From Rhodanobacter sp. DHG33 (GTDB taxonomy: Bacteria > Pseudomonadota > Gammaproteobacteria > Xanthomonadales > Rhodanobacteraceae): a stretch of DNA of 64,000 bases. The stretch covers positions 124,001-188,000 of the forward strand of contig NZ_JACYXM010000001.1 of the NCBI RefSeq assembly GCF_014843005.1, read 5' to 3'. Position numbers and translations under genes: made by a program. A model generated the notes under the pieces. It was not told the DNA's origin. It worked only from the letters and a program-made list of their open reading frames with translations, and ran no database searches. Below, in pieces: positions 49,385 through 57,598 of the stretch (the first letter of the stretch is position 1; every line of letters starts with the position of its first letter).

Positions 49385-49687
49385 TCAGGCCAGCAGGGCT
49401 TCCACTCCGCTGACCTGCGCCAGCGTACGCAGACCCGCCGGCACATTCTGCAGGCTCACGGCCTGGCCGCGCTGGCGCGCCTCGGCCAGCACGGCCAACA
49501 CACAGGCCAAGCCCGCGCTGTCGCAGTTGCGCACGCCAGCAAGATCGAGCCGCGAGCGGTCACCCGCGCGCAATGCGTCACCCAGCATCTGCAAGGCTGT
49601 GGTCGCGGTGGCAAAGCTCAACGCGCCGGACACGGCCAGCGTGCCCGGTGCGGTGCGATCCAGCATGAATGCGCCGTCAGCCGCCAT
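49385..49687 (-). CDS. mlaB: STAS-domain protein MlaB
   Basis: Small cytoplasmic STAS protein of 100 residues that binds the MlaF ATPase and supports the MlaFEDB complex. The STAS strand-helix pattern (AVSGALSFATATTAL, then DLAGVRNCDSAGLACVL) is clear. ATG 49687 lies inside mlaC, overlapping it by 11 bp. It is last in the leftward mla operon. Confidence 0.85.
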   Translation of the reverse strand: MAADGAFMLDRTAPGTLAVSGALSFATATTALQMLGDALRAGDRSRLDLAGVRNCDSAGLACVLAVLAEARQRGQAVSLQNVPAGLRTLAQVSGVEALLA

Positions 49688-50357
49688 TGCCCTTGCCACC
49701 ATCCTGCTCCATCGACTTCAGCGCCTGGTCGCCCTGGGTCTGCAGGTTCTTAATGAGCTGGTCGAGGCCGACCTTGCGGACCTCCGCGTCGACCTGGTTG
49801 CGGTAGTTGGTGATGTAGGAAATGCCTTCGATCACCACGTCATAGGCCTTCCACTCGCCGCTGGCGGTCTTGCGGAACGCGAAGTCCACCGACACCGTCT
49901 TGCCGTCGCCGGTGGCCACCTGGGTGCGTACCACGCTGCGCTTGTCGTTGAGGTCGCCGGCGGCGGACGGCAGCACCTTCACCGCGCCCGAGGTGTAGTC
50001 GAGCAGGCCTTCGGCGTAGCGGCGGGTGATCGAGTTGTAGAACGCCTTGGCGAACTGCGAGCGCTGTTCTGGCGAGGCTTCGCGCGCATGCTGGCCGAGC
50101 ACCAGGATCGCCGCGTAGTCGACGTCGAAGTGCGGCAGAAACACGCTGTTGATGACCCCGATCAGCTTGTCCCGGTTCTGCTTCAGCTCGGCCTTGTGGC
50201 CGGCCACGGCGCTATCGAGCTGCTGGGCGATGCTCTGCACCACCTGGGTCGGGGTCTGCTGGGCGGCGGGCTGCTGGGCCGCCTGCTGGGCGAAAGCCGG
50301 CGCGACGAATGCGCTGCCGAGAGCTACGGCAAGGGCGAGGGCGAGATGACGCATCAT
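49677..50357 (-). CDS. mlaC: Periplasmic phospholipid shuttle MlaC
   Basis: Soluble periplasmic protein of 226 residues that carries phospholipids between MlaA and MlaD. The signal peptide ends near PAFA (about residue 23); a Gln/Ala-rich linker and then the MlaC/Ttg2D domain follow, with ILVLGQHAREASPEQRSQFAKAF, YDVVIEGISYITNYR and the C-terminal helix GLDQLIKNL. ATG 50357 has AAGGAG about 9 bp upstream. The longer open frame upstream overlies mlaD and is not coding. Confidence 0.94.
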   Translation of the reverse strand: MMRHLALALAVALGSAFVAPAFAQQAAQQPAAQQTPTQVVQSIAQQLDSAVAGHKAELKQNRDKLIGVINSVFLPHFDVDYAAILVLGQHAREASPEQRSQFAKAFYNSITRRYAEGLLDYTSGAVKVLPSAAGDLNDKRSVVRTQVATGDGKTVSVDFAFRKTASGEWKAYDVVIEGISYITNYRNQVDAEVRKVGLDQLIKNLQTQGDQALKSMEQDGGKGNGG

Positions 50358-50389
50358 GCGGAAACTCCTTGGTCTGTTGCGCTGCCGGC

Positions 50390-51259
50390 TCAGTGTTTGC
50401 CGGCGGGGGAAGTCGGCGGGTTGGCGCCCTGCTTGCCGTCGCTGCTGCCGGAACCGTTGACCAGGAACTTGCCGATCAGGTCTTCCAGCTGCATCGCCGA
50501 CTGCGTAAGGATCATCTCGTCGCCGTTCTTCAGCATGTCCGGCGAGCCGCCGGGCTGGATCGCAACGTACTGGCTGCCGATCAAACCGCTGGTGAACACC
50601 GCGGCGGCGGAATCGTCGGGGATCTGGTTGTAGCGGTTGTCGATGGCCAGCGTCACCAGCGCATCGAGCTTGGCCGGCTCGGCCTGCACCGACAGCACCT
50701 GGCCGATGGGCACGCCCGCCATCTTCACCGGCGAACCGGCCGACAGCGAACCCACATTGCTGAAGCGCGCGGTCACCATGTAGCTGCCGCCGATATTGTC
50801 CGCCGCGCCGCCGGCGCCGAAGAACTTGCCGAGCATCTCTTCCAGCGGCTCGCTGGAACGGGTCAGCGCCAGCTTGCCGCCATCGGCGACGTGGTCCTTC
50901 GAATGGCCGTACTCGATGCCCACGTACTGGTCGCCGAGCAGGCCGCTGGTGAAGATCGTGGCGACCGAGTCGGCGGGAATATCGGCATAGCGCTTGTCGA
51001 TAGCCAGCTTCACGTCGGCCACCGACTTGCCCGGCTCCAACGCGATCGCCTGCACCTGGCCCACGCGCACGCCGGCGATCTTCACCGGGGCGCGCTCCTT
51101 TAGCTGGCCGATGTTCTCGAACTGTGCATCCACCGTGTAGCTGGCGCCCTGCTGGCGGTTCGCCACCGAACTGGTCTGGGTGGCGAGATAGGCCAGCGCG
51201 GCGAAGCCGAGCACGATGAACAAGCCGGTGCCGACGGCATAGGATTTTCTCTGGCTCAC
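50390..51259 (-). CDS. mlaD: MlaD-type MCE protein with two tandem MCE domains
   Basis: Inner-membrane-anchored lipid-transfer protein of 289 residues; E. coli MlaD is 183 residues with one MCE domain. After a membrane helix (about 8-27) there are two clearly homologous MCE copies, residues 41-147 and 160-266, offset by exactly 119 residues: for example PVKIAGVRVGQV and PVKMAGVPIGQV, FTSGLLGDQYV and FTSGLIGSQYV, LEEMLGKFF and LEDLIGKFL. A short Ser/Gly-rich tail follows. GTG 51259 has AGGA seven bases upstream. It sits in the mlaD position of the mla operon. Confidence 0.9.
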   Translation of the reverse strand: MSQRKSYAVGTGLFIVLGFAALAYLATQTSSVANRQQGASYTVDAQFENIGQLKERAPVKIAGVRVGQVQAIALEPGKSVADVKLAIDKRYADIPADSVATIFTSGLLGDQYVGIEYGHSKDHVADGGKLALTRSSEPLEEMLGKFFGAGGAADNIGGSYMVTARFSNVGSLSAGSPVKMAGVPIGQVLSVQAEPAKLDALVTLAIDNRYNQIPDDSAAAVFTSGLIGSQYVAIQPGGSPDMLKNGDEMILTQSAMQLEDLIGKFLVNGSGSSDGKQGANPPTSPAGKH

Positions 51260-51435
51260 GGCGACATCCTCGAAAATTTGTTGGGGGCTCGAAAACCCGC
51301 CTTCCTGGCGGTTTTTCGAGTCGCCGAGCCCGGCGCATGTCCGAGCTGGGCTCCGCCGATCAAACACTGACGTGCTTGATCGCGGGCGGCACATCCATCT
51401 GCCGCGGGCACCACGATACGTTCACGTGTCGTCAT
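51256..51435 (-). CDS. Possible 59-residue protein between mlaE and mlaD
   Basis: An open frame starts with ATG 51435, five bases after the mlaE stop, and ends in a TGA that overlaps the mlaD start (GTGA). This fits the tight coupling of the operon, but the predicted product (MTTRERIVVPAADG..., Arg/Ala-rich, no membrane helix, two Cys) resembles nothing known, and its second half runs through a strong hairpin. It may be a coupling or leader frame, or chance. Function unknown. Confidence 0.3.
   Translation of the reverse strand: MTTRERIVVPAADGCAARDQARQCLIGGAQLGHAPGSATRKTARKAGFRAPNKFSRMSP
51285..51321 (-). terminator. Terminator-like hairpin (attenuator) between mlaE and mlaD
   Basis: In the 181-bp gap the sequence CTCGAAAACCCGCC, five bases, GGCGGTTTTTCGAG forms a 14-bp stem with one mismatch. 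On the coding minus strand the GC-rich part is followed by TTTT inside the stem, as in an intrinsic terminator. As an internal element it may lower expression of mlaDCB relative to mlaFE. Confidence 0.45.
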
Positions 51436-51440
51436 GGCGG

Positions 51441-52214
51441 TCACATCAGGAAGGCGGTCAGCACGAAGTCCAGCGCCAGGATGGCGATGGACGAGGCGAC
51501 CACGGTACGAGTGGTGGCGTAGGCCACGCCTTCGCTGGTGGGCGGCGCGGTATAGCCCTGGAACACCGCGATCAGCGCCACCACGGCGCCGAAGGCGAGG
51601 CTTTTCCAGACCACGCCACTGACGATGTCCTGCCACACATCCACGGTGGCGGTCATGTTCGACCAGAACGTGCCGTTGTCGATGCCCAGCCACGACACGC
51701 CCACCAGGTGGCCGCCGAACACAGCCAGCGCGCAGAACACGCAGCACAGCAGCGGCATCGCCACCAGTCCGGCGAGAAAGCGTGGTGCAGCCACGTAGGC
51801 CAGCGGATCGACCGCCATCAGCTCCATCGCGGAGATCTGGTCGGTCGCGCGCATCAAGCCGATCTCGGCGGTGATCGCGGTGCCGGCGCGTCCGGCGAAC
51901 AGCAGCGCGGTGACCACCGGACCCAGTTCGCGATAGGTGGCGATGGCCACCACCGTACCGCTCATCGACGTGCTGCCGAACATCGACAGCACGTGGTAGA
52001 GCTGCAGCTCCAGCACCATGCCCACGAACAGGCCGCAGGTCATGATGATGATGAGGCTCATCGCGCCCACGAACCACAACTGGCGCACCGTCTCGCGCCC
52101 GTAACGCAGGCTGCGCGGGATCGCCGCGAGGATCTGCAGCAGGAACACCCCGCAATTGCCGATCTGGCCCAGCGCCTGCGTCACGATGTTGTCGCGTTCG
52201 ATGCGTGCGTTCAT
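51441..52214 (-). CDS. mlaE: Phospholipid ABC permease MlaE
   Basis: Inner-membrane permease of 257 residues of the MlaE family, with about five or six helices. Family features include IIMTCGLFVGMVLELQLYHVL, RELGPVVTALLFAGRAGTAITAEIGLM and the central AVDPLAYVAAPRFLAGLVAMPLL. ATG 52214 overlaps the mlaF stop (ATGA). It works with MlaF, MlaB and MlaD to move phospholipids between the inner membrane and the periplasm. Confidence 0.94.
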   Translation of the reverse strand: MNARIERDNIVTQALGQIGNCGVFLLQILAAIPRSLRYGRETVRQLWFVGAMSLIIIMTCGLFVGMVLELQLYHVLSMFGSTSMSGTVVAIATYRELGPVVTALLFAGRAGTAITAEIGLMRATDQISAMELMAVDPLAYVAAPRFLAGLVAMPLLCCVFCALAVFGGHLVGVSWLGIDNGTFWSNMTATVDVWQDIVSGVVWKSLAFGAVVALIAVFQGYTAPPTSEGVAYATTRTVVASSIAILALDFVLTAFLM

Positions 52215-53038
52215 GCGCCTCTCCGCGGAAAGCCCAGCGCCTCGGCGTAGTCGCCGGCCGGGTACTGGAACGGCACCGGGCCGTCCGCCTCGCCGCCGAA
52301 GAACTGCCGCGTCCACGGCGAACCGTCGTCGGCGATGGTCCTGGGATCGCCCTGCGCCACCACCTTGCCGTTGGCGATCAGGAAGATGTGGTCGGCCACC
52401 TGCTTGATCGCATCCAGCTCGTGCGCCACCAACACACTGGTGATACCCAGCGTCTCGTTGAGCGTGCGGATCAGCTTCAGCACCTGGTTCAGCGCGATCG
52501 GATCGAGGCCCACGAAAGGCTCGTCGTAGAGGATCAGCATCGGGTCGAACACGATGGCGCGCGCCAGCGCCACGCGCCGCGCCATGCCGCCGGAAAGCTC
52601 GCTGGGCATCAACCCTGCCGCGCCGCGCAGGCCTACCGCCTGCAACTTGGTCAGCACCAGGTTGCGGATCAGCACCTCGGGCAATTTCGTGTGCTGACGC
52701 AGCGGGAAGGCCACGTTCTCGAACACGTCGAAGTCGGTCAGCAGGGCCGAGTTCTGGAACAGGTAGCCGATCTTCTCGCGCAGCGCGTACAGCGCCTCGC
52801 GGCTCAGCTCCGGCACGTTCTGTCCATCGACCAGGATCTGCCCGGCATCGCCGTGCATCTGCCCGGTGATGTGCTTGAGCAGGGTGGTCTTGCCGGTACC
52901 GCTGGGGCCCATGATCGCGGTAACCTTGCCGCGCGGGATGTCCAGGTCCAGCGCGTCGAAGACCTTCTTGCCGTTGAGCACCGTGGTGAGGCCGCGGATG
53001 CGGATCAGCGTGTCGTCGGGAGGGGCGGCGGCATTCAT
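52211..53038 (-). CDS. mlaF: Phospholipid ABC transporter ATPase MlaF
   Basis: Cytoplasmic ATPase of 275 residues with Walker A GPSGTGKTTLLK, Q-loop LFQNSALLTDFDVFENVAFPLR (typical of MlaF), signature ELSGGMARRVALARA, Walker B LILYDEPFVGLDP and switch His LVAHELD. It begins 47 bp after the gmk stop on the same strand, so yicC-gmk-mlaFE may be one transcript. Confidence 0.95.
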   Translation of the reverse strand: MNAAAPPDDTLIRIRGLTTVLNGKKVFDALDLDIPRGKVTAIMGPSGTGKTTLLKHITGQMHGDAGQILVDGQNVPELSREALYALREKIGYLFQNSALLTDFDVFENVAFPLRQHTKLPEVLIRNLVLTKLQAVGLRGAAGLMPSELSGGMARRVALARAIVFDPMLILYDEPFVGLDPIALNQVLKLIRTLNETLGITSVLVAHELDAIKQVADHIFLIANGKVVAQGDPRTIADDGSPWTRQFFGGEADGPVPFQYPAGDYAEALGFPRRGA

Positions 53039-53085
53039 AATCAGGCTACGTTAGCGGAGCGACGGAAAGCCGCCAAGCGGCGGCG

Positions 53086-53709
53086 TCAGGCCAGCAGCTC
53101 GGCGATCAGCGCCTCGTGCCGGCGGCATTGCAGCGCGCTGCGCAGGCGCACCGCGCGCACGATGGATTGCAGTTCGTCCAGCGCATCCTCGAAGCGGTCG
53201 TTGACGATGATGTAGTCGAACTCGTGCGCATGGGCGATCTCGCCGCGCGAATTGGCGAGGCGGCGCTCGATCACCTCCGGCGCATCCGATCCTCGACCGC
53301 GCAGGCGGCGCTCAAGTTCCACACGCGACGGCGGCAGGATGAACACGCTCACGCAATCCGGCTTGCTCCGGCGGATCTGCGCCGCGCCCTGCCAGTCGAT
53401 CTCCAGCAGCACGTCGCGCCCCTGCGCAAGCAGGGCGTCCACCTTCTCGCGCGAGGTGCCGTACAGGTTGCCGTGCACCTCGGCGTGTTCGAGGAAGATG
53501 CCTTCGGCGATCTCGCGCTCGAACTCCGTGCGCTCGACGAAGTAGTAATGGCGCCCGTACTGCTCGCCCGGCCGCGGCGGCCGCGTGGTGTGCGAGATCG
53601 ACAGCGAGATCGCCGGCTCGCGCTCCAGCAGCGCGTTGACCAGGGTGGACTTGCCGGCGCCCGAGGGCGCGGCGACCACGAACAGGGTGCTGGTGGCGGT
53701 CTCGCTCAT
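53086..53709 (-). CDS. gmk: Guanylate kinase
   Basis: GMP kinase of 207 residues, essential for GTP supply. Walker A APSGAGKSTL (residues 14-23), the GMP-binding SHTTRPPRPGEQYGRHYYFV region and the lid NSRGEIAHAHEFDYIIVND are present. ATG 53709 overlaps the yicC stop (ATGA). In most gammaproteobacteria gmk is next to rpoZ; here the mla operon lies between them. Confidence 0.96.
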   Translation of the reverse strand: MSETATSTLFVVAAPSGAGKSTLVNALLEREPAISLSISHTTRPPRPGEQYGRHYYFVERTEFEREIAEGIFLEHAEVHGNLYGTSREKVDALLAQGRDVLLEIDWQGAAQIRRSKPDCVSVFILPPSRVELERRLRGRGSDAPEVIERRLANSRGEIAHAHEFDYIIVNDRFEDALDELQSIVRAVRLRSALQCRRHEALIAELLA

Positions 53710-54566
53710 TCGATGTTCTGCACCTGTTCGCGCATCTGCTCGATCAGCACCTTCAGCTCCACCGCGGCATTGGTGCTGCGCGCATCCACCGACTTGGAAC
53801 CCAGCGTATTCGCCTCGCGGTTGAACTCCTGCATCAGGAAGTCGAGGCGGCGGCCCACCGGCTCCTTCAGGCCCAGTACGCGGCGCGTTTCGGCGATGTG
53901 GGTGGCGAGGCGGTCGAGCTCCTCGTCTACGTCGCTGCGGGTGATCTGCAGCACCAGCTCCTGCTCCAGGCGGCCGGGATCGGCCGGCTGCTTGAGGTCG
54001 GCCAGCCGTGCCTCCAGCCGGGCGCGCAGCGCGGTGCGGATTTCCGGCATCCACTCGCGCACCTGGGCCACGATGCGTTCGATCGCGTCCAGCCGCTCGC
54101 GCAGGATCTGCCCCAGCTTGGCGCCTTCGCGCTCGCGGGTGGCGGTCAATGCGTCCAGCGCGCGGTCGAGCACCTCGAACAGGGCGCTCTGCTGCGCTTC
54201 GGGGTCGGTCGCGTCCTGTTGCAGCACGCCCGGGAAACGCAGCAGTTCGGTGAACTGGACCTGCAGGCCGGGAAAGCGCGAAGCCAGATCCAGGTTCAGC
54301 TCGGAAAGCTGGTGCAGCAGCGCGTTGTTGACCTGCAGCGATTCGCGCTGCGCGTCGTTGCGGCTGCGCACCGTCACGTCCACCTTGCCCCGCGAGAGCT
54401 TCGCCGCGATGCGCTCGCGCAACGCGGATTCCAGGCTGCGCAGCTCGTCCGGCAGGCGCGGCGAGAGTTCCAGGTAGCGGTGGTTGACCGTGCGCAACTC
54501 GCAGCTCAATGCGCCGGAGGAGCCGCCGGATTCGGCGGAAGCGTAGGCGGTCATGCTGCGGATCAT
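53706..54566 (-). CDS. yicC: YicC-family endoribonuclease
   Basis: YicC-like protein of 286 residues. The start [10 protein letters not shown] at ATG 54566 is the family N-terminus; the long open frame upstream is ignored. [19 protein letters not shown] and the C-terminal DUF1732 part [19 protein letters not shown] with [19 protein letters not shown] are family-typical. YicC of E. coli is an endoribonuclease; the cellular target is not well known. Divergent from RNase PH, a conserved pairing, with 70 bp between them. Confidence 0.92.
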   Translation of the reverse strand: MIRSMTAYASAESGGSSGALSCELRTVNHRYLELSPRLPDELRSLESALRERIAAKLSRGKVDVTVRSRNDAQRESLQVNNALLHQLSELNLDLASRFPGLQVQFTELLRFPGVLQQDATDPEAQQSALFEVLDRALDALTATREREGAKLGQILRERLDAIERIVAQVREWMPEIRTALRARLEARLADLKQPADPGRLEQELVLQITRSDVDEELDRLATHIAETRRVLGLKEPVGRRLDFLMQEFNREANTLGSKSVDARSTNAAVELKVLIEQMREQVQNIE

Positions 54567-54636
54567 CGGCGGCCTGCGGACGGCGGGAAAGGCTGCAATG
54601 GTAAACTTTCCCGCCCAGCCTTGCCCAATCGCTCCC

Positions 54637-55377
54637 ATGAACCAGTCACTCCCTTCAGGCAGCCGTCCCAGCGGTCGCGCCAGCGACCAGTTGCGCGCCG
54701 TCACCATCGAGCGCCGCTACACCCGGCATGCCGAAGGCTCGGTGCTGGTGAGCTTCGGCGACACCCGCGTGCTGTGCACCGCCAGCGTGGAGAGCAAGGT
54801 GCCCGGCTTCCTGCGCGGCAAGGGCGAAGGCTGGGTCACCGCCGAATACGGCATGCTGCCGCGCGCCACCCACACCCGCAGCGACCGCGAGGCCGCCCGC
54901 GGCAAGCAGGGCGGCCGCACGCTGGAAATCCAGCGCCTGATCGGCCGCAGCCTGCGCGCCTGCGTGAACCGCCAGGCCCTGGGCGAACGCGTGATCACGC
55001 TGGACTGCGACGTGCTGCAGGCCGACGGCGGCACGCGCACCGCGGCGATCACCGGCGCCTACGTGGCCCTGGTCGATGCGGTGAACGACCTGGTCCAGCG
55101 CGAGAACCTCAAGCGCAACCCGATCGTGGGCGCGGTGGCCGCCGTATCGGTGGGCATCTACAAGGGCGTGCCGGTGCTCGACCTCGACTACGCCGAGGAC
55201 TCGGACTGCGACACCGACATGAACGTGGTGATGAACGACGGCGGCGGCTTCATCGAGGTGCAGGGCACCGCCGAAGGCCACGCCTTCCGCCGCGACGAGA
55301 TGGACGCCCTGCTGGGCCTCGCCGAGAAAGGCATCGCCGAGCTGGTCGCCGCGCAACGCGCCGCGCTAGCGCTCTGA
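54637..55377 (+). CDS. rph: Ribonuclease PH
   Basis: Phosphorolytic 3'-5' exoribonuclease of 246 residues that trims tRNA 3' ends. RNase PH motifs are present: [39 protein letters not shown], and [18 protein letters not shown] with the catalytic Asp residues. The protein is full length (E. coli K-12 has a frameshifted rph). ATG 54637 begins [14 protein letters not shown]; upstream frame is within the promoter region. Confidence 0.96.
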   Translation: MNQSLPSGSRPSGRASDQLRAVTIERRYTRHAEGSVLVSFGDTRVLCTASVESKVPGFLRGKGEGWVTAEYGMLPRATHTRSDREAARGKQGGRTLEIQRLIGRSLRACVNRQALGERVITLDCDVLQADGGTRTAAITGAYVALVDAVNDLVQRENLKRNPIVGAVAAVSVGIYKGVPVLDLDYAEDSDCDTDMNVVMNDGGGFIEVQGTAEGHAFRRDEMDALLGLAEKGIAELVAAQRAALAL

Positions 55378-55389
55378 GCGTTCGCGCGC

Positions 55390-55779
55390 ATGGCCCAGTA
55401 CATCGCCAGCTTCGCGCTCGTCGTGGCGGATTACGACGAGGCGATCGCGTACTACACCCAGGTGCTCGGCTTCGAGCTGCGCGAGGATTCGCCGCGCGGA
55501 GACGGCAAGCGCTGGGTGCTGGTGGCACCGCCGGGCGCCACCACCAGCATCCTGCTGGCCAAGGCGGCGAATGACCTTCAGGCCACGCGCATCGGCGACC
55601 AGACCGGCGGCCGCGTGGGGTTCTTCCTGCATACCGACAACTTCGAGCGCGACTTCGCCGCGATGACATCGCGCGGCGTGCGTTTCGCCGAAGCCCCGCG
55701 CCACGAAGACTACGGCTCCGTTGCCGTCTTCGAGGATATCTACGGCAATCGTTGGGATCTGTTGCAACTGAAGCCATGA
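55390..55779 (+). CDS. VOC-family (glyoxalase/bleomycin-resistance-like) protein
   Basis: Single VOC domain protein of 129 residues with the paired beta-alpha-beta modules: IASFALVVADYDEAIAYYTQVLGFEL in the first and GRVGFFLHTDNFERDFAAM to EDIYGNRWDLLQL in the second. Such proteins bind a metal and act as lyases, dioxygenases or resistance proteins; the substrate is not known. The gene is 12 bp after rph and overlaps rdgB (ATGA). Confidence 0.85.
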   Translation: MAQYIASFALVVADYDEAIAYYTQVLGFELREDSPRGDGKRWVLVAPPGATTSILLAKAANDLQATRIGDQTGGRVGFFLHTDNFERDFAAMTSRGVRFAEAPRHEDYGSVAVFEDIYGNRWDLLQLKP

Positions 55780-56375
55780 AATTCGTACTCGCCAGCAGCA
55801 ACTCCGGCAAGCTCAAGGAATTCGGCGCCCTGCTCGCCGACAGCGGATTCGAAGTGGTGACGCAGGCCAGCCTCGGCGTCGACGATGCCGAGGAAACCGG
55901 CCTCACCTTCGTCGAAAACGCGCTGATCAAGGCGCGCCATGCCGCACGCGCCACCGGCCTGCCCGCATTGGCCGACGATTCCGGCCTGTGCGTGGATCAT
56001 CTCGGCGGCGCGCCCGGCCTGTATTCGGCGCGCTACAGCGGCGGCCACGGCGATGCCGTGGCCAACAACGCCAAACTGCTGCACGCCCTGGAAGGCGTAC
56101 CGGACCAACGGCGCGGCGCCTTCTTCATCGGCGTGCTGGTGCTGCTGCGCCACGCCGAAGATCCCGCCCCGCTGATTGCCGAGGGGCGCTGGTACGGCCG
56201 TATCCTGACCGAAGGGCGCGGCAGCGGCGGCTTCGGCTACAACCCGGTGTTCCTGCCGGACGGCTACACGCAGAGCGTGGCCGAGATGGACGACGCGCTG
56301 AAGAACCGGCTCAGCCACCGCGGCCAGGCGCTGGCCCTGCTGCGCGAACGGTTGCGCGAACAGCACTGGCCATGA
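55776..56375 (+). CDS. rdgB: XTP/dITP diphosphatase (RdgB/HAM1)
   Basis: Non-canonical purine nucleotide pyrophosphatase of 199 residues that keeps ITP, dITP and XTP out of nucleic acids. Family motifs are ASSNSGKLKEF (residues 5-15), TFVENALIKARHAA, LADDSGLCVDHLGG and FGYNPVFLPDG, then SHRGQAL. ATG 55776 overlaps the VOC gene stop. It is third in a coupled rph-VOC-rdgB-hemW unit. Confidence 0.95.
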   Translation: MKFVLASSNSGKLKEFGALLADSGFEVVTQASLGVDDAEETGLTFVENALIKARHAARATGLPALADDSGLCVDHLGGAPGLYSARYSGGHGDAVANNAKLLHALEGVPDQRRGAFFIGVLVLLRHAEDPAPLIAEGRWYGRILTEGRGSGGFGYNPVFLPDGYTQSVAEMDDALKNRLSHRGQALALLRERLREQHWP

Positions 56376-57538
56376 GCCTCGCCGCACCGCCGTTGTCGCT
56401 GTACGTACACATGCCCTGGTGCGTGAAGAAGTGCCCGTACTGCGACTTCAATTCGCACGGCCTGCGCGGCGAACCGCCACCGTACGCGGCCTATGTCGAC
56501 CTGCTGATGGCCGACCTCGACGCCGACTTGCGCGACTTCGGCGCGGCCGTCCAGGGTCGCGGAATCGTCAGCGTGTTTTTCGGCGGCGGCACGCCCAGCC
56601 TGTTCGCGCCGGAACTGGTCGCGCGCTTCCTCGACGGCGCGCGCGAGCGCCTGCCGTTCGCGGCCGACTGCGAAGTCACGCTGGAAACGAACCCCGGCAC
56701 GGTCGAGCACGGCCGTTTCGACGGCTATCTCAAGGCCGGCGTCAACCGGCTCTCCTTCGGCATCCAGAGCTTCGACGACGACAAGCTGAAGCGCCTGGGC
56801 CGCATCCACTCCGCCGCCGAGGCCGAAGCCGCGGTGAAATCGGCGCAGGACGCCGGCTACACGAACTTCAACCTAGACCTGATGTACGCGCTGCCCACGC
56901 AGACGCTGGACGGCGCGCTGGCCGACGTGGAGCGCGCGGTCGCGCTGTCGCCCGCGCACATCTCGCACTACCAGCTCACGCTGGAGCCGAACACCGCCTT
57001 CGCCGCCAACCCGCCGCCGCTGCCCGACGACGACCACGCCTGGGCGATGCAGGAAGCCTGCGAGGCGCGCCTCGCAGAGGCCGGCTACGGCCAGTACGAA
57101 ATCTCCGCCTACGCGCAGCCGGGCCGGCGCTGCACGCACAACCTCAACTACTGGCAGTTCGGCGACTACCTAGGCATCGGTGCCGGCGCGCACGGCAAAC
57201 TCAGCGACGGAGCCGCGGGCAAGGTGCATCGCCGCTGGAAAACCCGCCATCCGCGCGCCTACATGGACGCCGCGGGCGGCGCCGCCCGCATCGGCGGGGA
57301 CGGCATCGTGGCCGCAGACGAGCTGCCGTTCGAATACATGCTCAATGCGCTGCGCCTGATCGACGGCGTGCCGCTGGCGGATTTCGCCGCGCGCACGGGC
57401 CTGCCGGCCGAGAGCATCGCCGCCCCGCTGGCCGAGGCCCGCGGCCGCGGCTGGCTGGTCGAGGACGATCGCCGGCTGTGCACCACCCCGCTGGGGCAAC
57501 GCTTCCTCAACGACGTGATCGCCAGCTTCCTGGGGTGA
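56372..57538 (+). CDS. hemW: HemW-like radical SAM heme chaperone
   Basis: Radical SAM protein of 388 residues. The [4Fe-4S] motif Cys17-x3-Cys21-x2-Cys24 is followed by Asp-Phe and not by the fourth cysteine of HemN, and the HNxxYW motif (HNLNYWQFGDYLG) is present; both mark HemW, which inserts heme, rather than coproporphyrinogen dehydrogenase. It begins at ATG 56372, overlapping rdgB (ATGA). Confidence 0.93.
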   Translation: MSLAAPPLSLYVHMPWCVKKCPYCDFNSHGLRGEPPPYAAYVDLLMADLDADLRDFGAAVQGRGIVSVFFGGGTPSLFAPELVARFLDGARERLPFAADCEVTLETNPGTVEHGRFDGYLKAGVNRLSFGIQSFDDDKLKRLGRIHSAAEAEAAVKSAQDAGYTNFNLDLMYALPTQTLDGALADVERAVALSPAHISHYQLTLEPNTAFAANPPPLPDDDHAWAMQEACEARLAEAGYGQYEISAYAQPGRRCTHNLNYWQFGDYLGIGAGAHGKLSDGAAGKVHRRWKTRHPRAYMDAAGGAARIGGDGIVAADELPFEYMLNALRLIDGVPLADFAARTGLPAESIAAPLAEARGRGWLVEDDRRLCTTPLGQRFLNDVIASFLG

Positions 57539-57540
57539 AC

Positions 57541-57570
57541 TTGGCGCTCCCCGGGGAAGCGGCCTACACT
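57541..57570 (+). promoter_or_regulatory. Candidate promoter of the DUF1631 gene
   Basis: TTGGCG (57541-57546), an 18-bp spacer and TACACT (57565-57570) lie just after the hemW stop; transcription would start near 57577, about 22 bp before the ATG. Confidence 0.5.
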
Positions 57571-57598
57571 GCTGCCGGGGAATCGAGGGAATCGCGTC

